In this document: positions 41,647-52,052 of the stretch, in pieces | Layout: each line of letters starts with the position of its first letter | Position numbering within the stretch: the stretch's first letter is position 1 | Assembly: GCA_002309795.1 (NCBI GenBank) | Contig: DBXZ01000046.1 | Span: 57,233-113,601 of the forward strand | From: Bacteroidales bacterium UBA1199 | GTDB taxonomy: Bacteria > Bacteroidota > Bacteroidia > Bacteroidales > UBA932 | Reading direction: 5' to 3' | Length of the DNA: 56,369 nt | Translations under genes and position numbers: made by a program | Notes under the pieces: generated by a model | Told to the model about the DNA's origin: nothing | Seen by the model: only the letters and a program-made list of their open reading frames with translations | Database searches by the model: none

Positions 41647-42294
41647 ATGGCGGCGTTCAAACTGGTCATTTTCGATATCGACGGCACCCTGATCGACTCC
41701 GAGGAGACCGGGGTGCTGTCGTTGATGCAGACCATCCGCGAACTGACCGGGCGGGAGGTGCCCTACGACGAGGCCTACCGCTGGTTCGGCATCTCCAGCG
41801 CCGACGTTTCGCGGGACATCCACTTTGACGACGCCGTCGCCTTCGGCGAACGCTGGGAGGAGAACTATGTGTCGCTGACGCACCTCATCAAACCCTTCCC
41901 GGGAGCCCTGGAAATGGTTGCCGCCATCAAGTCGGCCGGCTTCCGCACGGGAATCGTCACGGCCCGCAACCACTTCGAATTCGACAAGGACGAGCACATC
42001 AAGCCCTTCTTGCAGTACATTGACCACATCATCTGCGCCGACGACGCGCCCCGCCGCAAACCGGACCCTGCGCCGATGGTCCGCTGCGTGGAACTCGCCT
42101 CCGAAGCGGCCGGGACGGCCATTCTTCCTTCCGAGGCCATCTACTTCGGCGACACCATCCACGACTTCCGCTGCGCCGACGGTGCCGGCTGCCGTTTCGC
42201 CCTGGCCGACTGGCGTTCCCGCGGCCTCCAGGGCATCCCCGCCCCCTTCCGCTTCACCTCCGCCCCCGAAGCCCTGAAGATTCTCGGCATTTAA
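41647..42294 (+). CDS. HAD-superfamily phosphatase
   Basis: 215 residues. The HAD motifs are DIDGT with nucleophile D10 and acid D12, a Thr in VTARNH (motif II), a Lys in RRKPDPAP (motif III) and GDTIHD (motif IV). A helical cap domain sits between motifs I and II, as in the phosphoglycolate phosphatase/MupP group. The likely substrate is a sugar phosphate from this locus (for example MurNAc or GlcNAc 6-phosphate), inferred from its position behind the AmgK-like kinase. It closes the 23-kb cluster; ligA downstream has its own promoter. Confidence 0.8.
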   Translation: MAAFKLVIFDIDGTLIDSEETGVLSLMQTIRELTGREVPYDEAYRWFGISSADVSRDIHFDDAVAFGERWEENYVSLTHLIKPFPGALEMVAAIKSAGFRTGIVTARNHFEFDKDEHIKPFLQYIDHIICADDAPRRKPDPAPMVRCVELASEAAGTAILPSEAIYFGDTIHDFRCADGAGCRFALADWRSRGLQGIPAPFRFTSAPEALKILGI

Positions 42295-44400
<2,106 letters not shown>

Positions 44401-44401
44401 T

Positions 44402-45799
44402 ATGAAAGGTCAAGATTTCATCAATGACGCCTACCTCGAATCCCTGGTACGCGATACGAAAGAAGACAAAGCGGCCATCCGCGCCATCTTTGCCAAAAGC
44501 AAGAACAAGGAGCCGCTGACCCTCGAGGAGACCGCCAAGTTGCTCGCCATCGAATCTCCCGAAATGGAGAAAGAGCTGTTCGAAACGGCCCACGAACTCA
44601 AGAAGTCCATCTACGGCAACCGAATCGTGCTCTTCGCGCCGCTCTATATCGGTAACTACTGCATCAACGACTGCAAGTACTGCGGTTTCCGCAAATCGCT
44701 GCGCAGCACCGTCCGCCGCACCCTCACCGACCAGGAACTGGTCCAGGAGGTGGAGAGCCTGGAGAACCTGGGCCACAAGCGCCTGATCCTGGTGTACGGC
44801 GAATCGCCGCTCTACTCCCCGGAATTCATCGCCCACACCGTCCGCAAGGTCTACGAGACCAAGGTCGGCCACGGCTCCATCCGCCGCGTGAACATCAACG
44901 CCGCTCCGCTCGACGTGGAGGGTTACAAGATTGTCAAGGCCGCCGGAATCGGCACCTTCCAGGTGTTCCAGGAGACCTACCACAAAGAGACCTACAAGAT
45001 TTACCACCCTGCCGACACCCGCAAGGGCGACTACCTGTGGCGCCTCACAGCCATGGACCGCGCTTTCGAGGGCGGAATCGACGACATGGGCATCGGCGCC
45101 CTGTTCGGACTCTACGACTGGCGCTTTGAGGTGCTCGGACTCGTGGCGCACGCCATCCACTTGAAGGAGACCTTCGGCGTAGGCCCGCACACCATCAGCT
45201 TCCCGCGCATCCAGCCGGCCAACGGCCTCAACCGCGAGGATCTGCCCTACCTGGTGAGCGACCAGCACTTCAAACGGCTGGTGGCCATCCTGCGTCTCGC
45301 CGTCCCCTACACCGGCCTCATCATGACCGCCCGCGAGAACGAAGCGGTCCGCAACGAGGTGATGGAGTTCGGCGTTTCGCAGATCGACTCGGGCACAAAG
45401 CTCGAAATCGGCGGCTACCAGGAGAAGAAAGAGGAGCAGGAGCTCAAGCGCGAGCAGTTCCAGATCGGCGACACGCGCGACCTGGACGAAACCATCCGCT
45501 GGCTCATGACCCGCGACTTCATCCCGAGCTTCTGCACCGCCTGCTACCGTCTGGGCCGCACCGGCGAGCATTTCATGGAATACGCCATCCCGGGCTTCAT
45601 AGGCAATTTCTGCACCCCGAACGCCATCCTCACGCTGGCCGAATACCTTGAGGACTACAGTTCGCCGGAAACCAAGGCGGAAGGCTACAAGCTGATCGAC
45701 CGCGAGCTGGCCAAAATGAAAGACGACGAGCGCAAGGCCAAGGTCATCGAGCGCCTCGGAATCATCCGGGGCAGCGACAAGCGCGACCTCTACTTCTAA
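44402..45799 (+). CDS. hydG: [FeFe]-hydrogenase maturase HydG (radical SAM tyrosine lyase)
   Basis: 465 residues. HydG cleaves tyrosine to provide the CO and CN- ligands of the H-cluster. The radical SAM cluster motif is CINDCKYC (C87, C91, C94) in the CX3CX2C form typical of the ThiH/HydG group. The second cluster, which separates HydG from ThiH, is present as C378-X2-C381-X22-C404 (CTACYRLGRTG and GNFC). Its presence predicts an [FeFe] hydrogenase and HydE/HydF elsewhere in the genome, consistent with anaerobic fermentation. Here it is placed between ligA and rel rather than with other hyd genes. Confidence 0.95.
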   Translation: MKGQDFINDAYLESLVRDTKEDKAAIRAIFAKSKNKEPLTLEETAKLLAIESPEMEKELFETAHELKKSIYGNRIVLFAPLYIGNYCINDCKYCGFRKSLRSTVRRTLTDQELVQEVESLENLGHKRLILVYGESPLYSPEFIAHTVRKVYETKVGHGSIRRVNINAAPLDVEGYKIVKAAGIGTFQVFQETYHKETYKIYHPADTRKGDYLWRLTAMDRAFEGGIDDMGIGALFGLYDWRFEVLGLVAHAIHLKETFGVGPHTISFPRIQPANGLNREDLPYLVSDQHFKRLVAILRLAVPYTGLIMTARENEAVRNEVMEFGVSQIDSGTKLEIGGYQEKKEEQELKREQFQIGDTRDLDETIRWLMTRDFIPSFCTACYRLGRTGEHFMEYAIPGFIGNFCTPNAILTLAEYLEDYSSPETKAEGYKLIDRELAKMKDDERKAKVIERLGIIRGSDKRDLYF

Positions 45800-45817
45800 C
45801 CCACCTTCCGACAGCCG

Positions 45818-48040
45818 ATGTTTACCGAAGAAGATTACCAGCTGATAGAACGAGAAGTGGCCCCGCTCCGCGAAGCGGCCCGCAAGCGCTGCGCCGATAT
45901 GGAGCAGGTCGAGCTCTGCCGCAAGGCCTTCGAGTTCGCCAATGAAGCCCACAAGAATGTCCGGCGCCGCTCCGGGGAGCCCTATATCCTCCACCCGATT
46001 GCCGTGGCAAGAATTGTGGTCAGCGAGATCGGACTCGGCTGCAAGTCCATCTGTGCGGCCCTGCTGCACGATGTGGTGGAAGACACCGAATACACCGTAG
46101 AAGACATCCAGCGCCTCTTCGGCGACAAGATCGCCTCGCTGGTGGACGGCCTCACCAAGATCAAGATTGCCCTGGACGACAACCAGGATGCGACCAGCCT
46201 CCAGGCAGAAAACTTCAAACGGATTCTCCTGACGCTCAACGACGACGTCCGCATCATCCTCATCAAACTGGCCGACCGGCTCCACAACGTCCGGACCATC
46301 CAGTTCATGCCGGAATACAAGCGTGACAAGATCCTGAGCGAGACGATGTACATCTTCATCCCGCTGGCCCACAAACTCGGCCTCTACAGCATGAAGACGG
46401 AGATGGAGAACATCTGGCTCACCTACCGTGAACCGGAGGCCTACAAGGAGATTTCCCTGCGGCTCCAGGCCTTCGAGCAGGAGCGCAGCGCCGGAATGGA
46501 GGAGATTATCGCCCCGATCCGCGGAAAACTGCAGGAACACGGCTATGAAGCGCAGATCATCAAGCGGTTGAAGAGTCCCTACTCCATCTGGCGCAAGATG
46601 AATGTCAAAAAGGTCCCCTTCGAGGAGATTTTCGACATCTACGCCATCCGGATCGTCTTCAAGGCCAAGGAAGGGCTCTCCGAACGGGAGCAGTGCTGGC
46701 ACATCTTCTCGCTCATCACGAGTCTCTACAACTACAAGGCCGACCGCACCCGCGACTGGGTCAAGGAGCCCAAGGCCAACGGCTACGAGGCGCTCCACCT
46801 GACCGTGATGTCGCCCAGCGGCAACTGGGTGGAGATCCAGATCCGCAGCGAACGGATGAACTCGATCGCCGAACGGGGCGTCGCGGCGCACTGGCTCTAC
46901 AAGAAGAACAACCCGAACGTCTCCGAATCCGAGGTGGACATCTGGCTGAAGCGCGTGCGCGAGATTATCGAGAACCCGGATGCCAACGCCATCTCGTTCC
47001 TGGACAATGTCCATCAGGAACTGATCACGCCCGACATCTACGTCTTCACCCACAAGGGCGAACCGCGCAACCTGGCCAAGGGGGCCACGGCCCTCGATTT
47101 CGCCTACATGATTCACTCGGAGATCGGCAACCAGGCCATCGCGGCCAAGGTCAACCAGAAACTGGTGCCGCTCTCCACGGTGCTCCACAACGGTGACCAG
47201 ATCGAGATCATCACCTCCGAAACGGGCAAACCCAAGCGCGAATGGCTCGCCTTCCTGAAGACCAACCGGGCCAAGGGCGAGGTGCTCGACTACCTCAAGC
47301 GCGATGCCAAGAGTGCCATCCGCGACGGCCAGCAGATGCTGGAAGACGCCCTCAACGCCCGCGGCATCACCGAGCGTATCCGCGTGATGCGCAAGCTGCT
47401 CGACTACTACCACATCGAGACCAAGGACGACTTCTACAACCGCGTGGGAATCGGCCTGATCGACCTCTCCGACATCGACAAGGCCCTCAAGGCCAACACC
47501 TCTTCCAGCAACAGCGTGCTGATGTGGGGCATCAAACTCTTCCGCCCCACCCGGAAAGCCGCGCAGATCGACCCCAGGAAGGACTATATCCTCTCCGACA
47601 ACACCGGACAGCCCGACTCCTTCATCATTGCGGACTGCTGCTCGCCCATCCCCGGCGACAACGCCATCGGCTTCATGAACCCCGACGGGACGGTCACGGT
47701 CCACAAGAAGACCTGCACCGTGGCCACCGACCTCGCCTCCAAGTATGGCGACAAGGTGCTGGCCGTCAAGTGGAGCAAATCGCTCGTGCGCTCCTTCAGG
47801 GCCGGCATCAGCGCCCGCGGAATCGACCGCCAGGGCATGATCAACGACTTTGTCAAGATCATCACCACCGGTCTTGGCATCAACATCCGCAACATGCACT
47901 TCGAATCGCACGACGGCGTGTTCGACGCCTATCTCGAGGTCTTCGTCCAGAATACGGAAGTGCTTGACAATCTTCTCCAGCGTCTCGGACACATCCGGGG
48001 CGTGACGGCCATCTCACGTACCGACATCAACAAAGCATGA
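45818..48040 (+). CDS. rel: Bifunctional (p)ppGpp synthetase/hydrolase Rel
   Basis: 740 residues, a full-length RelA/SpoT homologue controlling the stringent response. The hydrolase HD domain (about 35-200) retains H59 (ILHPIAV) and H84-D85 (LLHDVVEDT), so hydrolysis should be active. The synthetase domain (about 245-360) has KSPYSIWRKM and KANGYEALHLTV. A TGS domain lies at about 402-465, then a helical/zinc-finger region with DCCSPIPGD, and an ACT domain (about 665-738). It starts 18 bases after hydG, and its stop codon overlaps the next start (ATGA). Confidence 0.95.
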   Translation: MFTEEDYQLIEREVAPLREAARKRCADMEQVELCRKAFEFANEAHKNVRRRSGEPYILHPIAVARIVVSEIGLGCKSICAALLHDVVEDTEYTVEDIQRLFGDKIASLVDGLTKIKIALDDNQDATSLQAENFKRILLTLNDDVRIILIKLADRLHNVRTIQFMPEYKRDKILSETMYIFIPLAHKLGLYSMKTEMENIWLTYREPEAYKEISLRLQAFEQERSAGMEEIIAPIRGKLQEHGYEAQIIKRLKSPYSIWRKMNVKKVPFEEIFDIYAIRIVFKAKEGLSEREQCWHIFSLITSLYNYKADRTRDWVKEPKANGYEALHLTVMSPSGNWVEIQIRSERMNSIAERGVAAHWLYKKNNPNVSESEVDIWLKRVREIIENPDANAISFLDNVHQELITPDIYVFTHKGEPRNLAKGATALDFAYMIHSEIGNQAIAAKVNQKLVPLSTVLHNGDQIEIITSETGKPKREWLAFLKTNRAKGEVLDYLKRDAKSAIRDGQQMLEDALNARGITERIRVMRKLLDYYHIETKDDFYNRVGIGLIDLSDIDKALKANTSSSNSVLMWGIKLFRPTRKAAQIDPRKDYILSDNTGQPDSFIIADCCSPIPGDNAIGFMNPDGTVTVHKKTCTVATDLASKYGDKVLAVKWSKSLVRSFRAGISARGIDRQGMINDFVKIITTGLGINIRNMHFESHDGVFDAYLEVFVQNTEVLDNLLQRLGHIRGVTAISRTDINKA

Positions 48041-49824
48041 AAACCCGACTGACCCTGACCGCCCTCGCCATCGCCGCCTTTGCCGCCGCCTGCCTGCTGT
48101 CGCACTCCTGCGCCAACACCACCACCGCGCCGCAGGGCGGACCGAAGGACACCATACCGCCCGTCATCCTCCGGATGGAGCCGGAAAACGGTGCCACCGG
48201 ATTCCAGAGAGCAGGCGGAACGGTGGTCCTGACCTTTGACGAATATGCTGTGGTCAAGAACTCGGGAGACATCCTTCTCTCGCCGCCGCTCAAAAAGAAG
48301 CTCAAGACCCGCGTCCGCGGCAAGAGCATCGTCGTGACCATCCAGGACACCCTGCGCGAGAACACCACCTACACGATCGATTTCGGCTCCTCGCTCGCCG
48401 ACAACAACGAGGGCAACATCGCCCCCCGGACGGTCTACACCTTCTCCACCGGCGATGTGATCGATTCGATGTACGTGACCGGCCGCGTGATTGACTGCCA
48501 GACGCTTACGCCTGTACCCAAAACGCTGGTGGCGCTTTACCGCGACCACTCCGATTCCGCCTGCTTCAAGGCGCTTCCGGACGCCGCGGCCATCACCGAC
48601 GCCTGGGGCTTCTTCACCATCCGCAACATCGCGCCCGACGCCTACCGCGTCTATGCCTATTCGGATGGCGACGGCGACTTCAAATACAACCCGGACGGCG
48701 ACAAGGTGGCCTTTCTCGATTCGGTCTTCACCCCGACTGCGGTGGTCGCTGACTCGGTCTACGAACTGAAGGGATTCGACATGAAAGATACGACCGCCTG
48801 CGCGGCCCGCGCCGCGATGCTGGAGCTTCCGCTCTTCACCGGCCTGCAGAGCGTGCAGTATCTCCAGAACTACGGCCGCAAGGCGGAGAAAGCCGGCTTC
48901 CTGAAGTTCAGCGCGGGCGACGTGGTGATCAACTCCATGGAGTTCGTCGGCGTGGACAGCTCCGACGTGCTGGTGCAGTACACCCCCACGCGCGACAGCC
49001 TCGACTTCTGGATTACCTACAAGTACCATCTGGAAGACAGCCTGATTCTCCGGCTTAACTACATGAAAACCGACTCCACGGGCGCTCTGGTGGCCACGGA
49101 CGAATCCGTGATTCTGGGCATGCCCACCGACACGGCCCTGATCAGCGCCAACAAAGCGCGCGAAAAAGACACCGTCTTCCTCCTCAAGATCTCTTCCAAG
49201 CCCGAAACCGTCGAGCAGGAGGGCATCACGCTGGAGACCGAGTTCCCCGTCGTGAAGATGACGCCGGATTCCATCTCGCTCGTCGAGATCAACCCCAAGA
49301 ACCAGGAGGAACCGCGCGAAATCACCTTCACGCGTGACACGGCCGATATCCGCCGCTTTATCCTCCAGCCCGAAGGCACGCTGCAGCCGGGCTACACCTA
49401 CACGGTCACCATCCCCAGGGGGACCTTCACCAACATGTACGGCCTGCCCAACCGCGAGGAGACCTTGAAGCTCTCCCTCCCGACCGGCGAAGAACTCAGT
49501 TCGCTGACCATCCCCCTGACTGGCGTGGACAACCGCTATATCGTGGAGCTGACCAGCGAGAAACTCGACCGCGTGCACCGGCGTTTCGTCGTGGAGCGCG
49601 ATTCGGTGCTCTTCTGCTCTTACCTGAAGGCCGACCGCTACGCCATCCGCATCATGCAGGACCGCAACCGCAACGGCATTTACGATATGGGCAACCTGCT
49701 AGAGCGGCGCCAGCCCGAGCGGGTGCTGGTTTTCGAAACCGAACCCGGCAAGCGCGTGCTGGAGATTCCCGAGCGCAGCGAAGTCGAACAACCGATTGAT
49801 ATCCAGGAGTTATTCAAGAAATGA
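48037..49824 (+). CDS. Ig-like-domain lipoprotein (Big_5/SbsA type)
   Basis: 595 residues. The signal is unusually long; Cys25 (LLSHSC) is the probable lipidated residue, followed by ANTTTAPQGGPKDTIPP, an opening conserved in Bacteroidota proteins of this kind. A Big_5/SbsA-type Ig domain covers about 40-140 (TVVLTFDEYAVVKNSGDI, STGDVID). A carnauba-like/prealbumin domain follows at about 145-245 (VTGRVIDCQTLTPVPKTLVALY, in part). Further beta domains fill the rest, ending RSEVEQPIDIQELFKK. It is translationally coupled to rel (4-base overlap) and to the next gene (4-base overlap). The function is unknown; envelope placement is inferred from the signal. Confidence 0.8.
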   Translation: MKTRLTLTALAIAAFAAACLLSHSCANTTTAPQGGPKDTIPPVILRMEPENGATGFQRAGGTVVLTFDEYAVVKNSGDILLSPPLKKKLKTRVRGKSIVVTIQDTLRENTTYTIDFGSSLADNNEGNIAPRTVYTFSTGDVIDSMYVTGRVIDCQTLTPVPKTLVALYRDHSDSACFKALPDAAAITDAWGFFTIRNIAPDAYRVYAYSDGDGDFKYNPDGDKVAFLDSVFTPTAVVADSVYELKGFDMKDTTACAARAAMLELPLFTGLQSVQYLQNYGRKAEKAGFLKFSAGDVVINSMEFVGVDSSDVLVQYTPTRDSLDFWITYKYHLEDSLILRLNYMKTDSTGALVATDESVILGMPTDTALISANKAREKDTVFLLKISSKPETVEQEGITLETEFPVVKMTPDSISLVEINPKNQEEPREITFTRDTADIRRFILQPEGTLQPGYTYTVTIPRGTFTNMYGLPNREETLKLSLPTGEELSSLTIPLTGVDNRYIVELTSEKLDRVHRRFVVERDSVLFCSYLKADRYAIRIMQDRNRNGIYDMGNLLERRQPERVLVFETEPGKRVLEIPERSEVEQPIDIQELFKK

Positions 49825-50516
49825 GACGTCGCCTGATCCTTCTGTTGTTGCTGCTCTGCAGCGCTCTTGCGCTCCACGCGCAGAACCCGGAGTTTGCCGT
49901 GATCAGCGAGCTGCCCGACGAATTCGCCGACCTCGACACGGTTCCCGCGCCGCAGCGCTACCACAGCCTGCACATGGTCGGGTTCCGCTACTCCTACGAC
50001 GTCTGCAATATCGCCTCGATGCCGACCGTGGGCGAACACATCCTGCTCTGCCCGGTCAACTTCTCAGTCCTGTTCACCTACTACCACCCGCTCTGGGACC
50101 AGTTGAACGTATTCGGCCTGCAGTTCGGCGCCAAGTACGGCACGATGGGCTACAAGTCCGATTATTCCAACTGGGGCGAGGCAGTCAAATACGTGGAAAT
50201 CCCGCTGGGCAGCCAGATGAAGATCGATTTCAGCCACTATCGCGCGCTGATCAACATCGGCACCTACTACGCCTACAAACTCTCCACCGACAAGGAGGGC
50301 GGATTCGATGAATACGACATCCGGCACGACTACGGCGTCTATGCCGGCGGCGGTTTCGCAATTGTGATGGGACGCTTCGAACTGCAGTTCGAGGGGAACT
50401 ACAAGTTCTCTTTCTGCAGCATGTATCATCCGAACAAATACAGTGATTTATACTGGATTACAGCCTATCCGCGCAACCTCTCCGTCAGTGCGGGGCTCTT
50501 TTTCCACCTCTGGTAA
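49821..50516 (+). CDS. Outer-membrane beta-barrel protein
   Basis: 231 residues with a signal peptide (MRRRLILLLLLLCSALALHA, cleavage before QNPEF). The mature part alternates aromatic strands and polar turns (LNVFGLQFGAKYGTMGYKSDY; YGVYAGGGFAIVMGRFELQFEGNYKF, in part) and ends in SAGLFFHLW. The C-terminal aromatic residue is as in Bam substrates, resembling the PorT-like or OprF-like small barrels. It overlaps the preceding lipoprotein gene by four bases, and ispG starts three bases after its stop. The function is unknown; the pair may work together in the envelope. Confidence 0.75.
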   Translation: MRRRLILLLLLLCSALALHAQNPEFAVISELPDEFADLDTVPAPQRYHSLHMVGFRYSYDVCNIASMPTVGEHILLCPVNFSVLFTYYHPLWDQLNVFGLQFGAKYGTMGYKSDYSNWGEAVKYVEIPLGSQMKIDFSHYRALINIGTYYAYKLSTDKEGGFDEYDIRHDYGVYAGGGFAIVMGRFELQFEGNYKFSFCSMYHPNKYSDLYWITAYPRNLSVSAGLFFHLW

Positions 50517-50519
50517 ACT

Positions 50520-51842
50520 ATGAAACGCATCTCCTTTGAAATCGGACATCCGCAGGAAGGACATCCGGAGGCGGTCGTCGCCCTCGGCGGCGAATCGCCG
50601 ATCGTGGTCCAGACCATGTGCAATACCTCCACCACCGATATCGAGGCCTCGCTGGCACAGTGCCTGGCGATGACCGCCGCAGGAGCGCAGCTGATCCGCC
50701 TCACCACGCAGGGCTTGCGCGAGGTGGAAGCGCTGGGTGAAATCAAGCGACGGCTGCACGCAGAGGGGATTTTCACCCCGCTGGTGGCCGACGTGCATTT
50801 CTCCGCGGAGGTTGCGCTGGCCGTGGCCCGCGTGGCCGACAAGGTCCGCATCAACCCGGGCAACTTCGCCCCTGTGCACGAGGATGCCTGCCGCAAGTTT
50901 GCCGAACTGATCGGAATCTGCCGCGAAGAGGGCACCGCACTGCGGATCGGCCTGAACCATGGGTCGCTGGGCGATCGGATCACCAACCTCTACGGCAATA
51001 CCCCGCTGGCCATGAAGGAGGCGGTGATGGAGTGGCTGCGAATGTGCGTGGAGCGCGATTTCTACCACGTCGCGGTCTCGCTCAAGGCGAGCAACACCCG
51101 CGTGATGGTAGATGCCTACCGGCTGCTGTTCAGTGCCATGCAGAAGGAGTTCGGGGTCGTTTTCCCGATGCACCTGGGGGTGACCGAGGCGGGCGGCGGC
51201 GACGAAGGCCGCATCAAGTCGGCCGTGGGAATCGGCACGCTGCTGCGCGAAGGGATCGGCGATACCATCCGCGTCTCGCTGACCGAGAATCCCGTGGGCG
51301 AAATCGAGGCGGGCCGCCAGATCGTAGATGCCTGCGCGGCGCCTGACGAGGGTCCGGTTCACGCCGCTTCGTGGAACGAATTCATTATCCGGGCATCCTG
51401 CGCCGCCGGTCCCGCCCTGCTGGACTGCCGGGCGGACGACTGGGATTTCAGCGGATCCACGATTGCCGGCGAACCGGTTTCCGGCGAACGGCTCGACTAT
51501 TTCAAGGACCTGCTGCTGCAGGCCTGCCGGCGCCGCTTTACGCGGCCGGAGTATATCGCCTGCCCGGGCTGCGGCCGCACGCTGTACGACCTGGAGGGCA
51601 CTTTTGCGGAGGTCAAGCGCCGCACGTCGCACCTGGCCGGACTCCGTATCGCCGTGATGGGCTGTATCGTGAACGGTCCCGGCGAGATGGCGGACGCCGA
51701 TTACGGCTATGTGGGCGAAGGACGCGGCCATGTGACGCTGTATCGCGGCAAGACGCCGGTTCTGCGCACCGTTCCGCAGGAAGAGGCGATCGACCGTCTT
51801 CTGGAACTTATTGCTGAGGATGGCCTTCGGACTCCGAGGTAA
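50520..51842 (+). CDS. ispG: 4-hydroxy-3-methylbut-2-enyl diphosphate synthase IspG
   Basis: 440 residues. It carries out the penultimate step of the non-mevalonate isoprenoid pathway. The TIM barrel (about 1-285) has VVQTMCNTSTTD and ADVHFSAEVALA. The [4Fe-4S] domain has C348 and C351 (CPGC) and C382 (GCIVNGPGE), with E391-type residues in NGPGEMADAD. Bacteroidota IspG is usually near 600 residues because of a large extra domain between the two. Here only about 55 residues (about 290-345) remain, so the protein is close to the compact E. coli form (372). It ends the operon, and its stop codon overlaps a hairpin repeat arm. Confidence 0.94.
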   Translation: MKRISFEIGHPQEGHPEAVVALGGESPIVVQTMCNTSTTDIEASLAQCLAMTAAGAQLIRLTTQGLREVEALGEIKRRLHAEGIFTPLVADVHFSAEVALAVARVADKVRINPGNFAPVHEDACRKFAELIGICREEGTALRIGLNHGSLGDRITNLYGNTPLAMKEAVMEWLRMCVERDFYHVAVSLKASNTRVMVDAYRLLFSAMQKEFGVVFPMHLGVTEAGGGDEGRIKSAVGIGTLLREGIGDTIRVSLTENPVGEIEAGRQIVDACAAPDEGPVHAASWNEFIIRASCAAGPALLDCRADDWDFSGSTIAGEPVSGERLDYFKDLLLQACRRRFTRPEYIACPGCGRTLYDLEGTFAEVKRRTSHLAGLRIAVMGCIVNGPGEMADADYGYVGEGRGHVTLYRGKTPVLRTVPQEEAIDRLLELIAEDGLRTPR

Positions 51843-51910
51843 CAGCTTCGCTCGGACAGCTCCGTGGTAACAGCTGCGCTCGGATGAAAAAATCCTCGCT
51901 TCGCTGTTAC
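51839..51910. repeat. Dispersed hairpin repeat, copy 2, with extra left arm
   Basis: GTAACAGC (51867-51874) pairs with GCTGTTAC (51903-51910), 44 bases in all, exactly the size of the copy at 18251-18294. An additional left arm GTAACAGC at 51839-51846 overlaps the ispG stop codon, and the left half is repeated with a 28-base period. The loop again holds an A run followed by ATCCTCGCTTC. Confidence 0.7.
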
Positions 51911-51937
51911 GCACTCCGCTGTCCGGCGCGTTGTTAA

Positions 51938-51944
51938 TACTTTG
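51938..51944 (+). promoter_or_regulatory. Possible -7 box of the repeat lipoprotein gene
   Basis: TACTTTG is one base short of TAnnTTTG. The downstream leader contains GCGCGCGAGCGTACCCG, similar to the GC-alternating leaders at 3607 and 19142. The ATG is 108 bases away. Confidence 0.3.
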
Positions 51945-51976
51945 TTCATTGTTTCTACGCGCGCGAGCGTACCCGT

Positions 51977-52005
51977 ATCGGTGTGAATTGCTAACTTGCA
52001 CCGAT
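51977..52005. promoter_or_regulatory. Leader inverted repeat before the repeat lipoprotein gene
   Basis: ATCGGTG (51977-51983) pairs with CACCGAT (51999-52005) across 15 bases. It is in the 210-base spacer upstream of the ATG at 52053 and may be an operator or leader stem. Confidence 0.4.
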
Positions 52006-52052
52006 ATTATTATGCACTAACCCCACGCGTAACTACTCAATAATCCAATACA

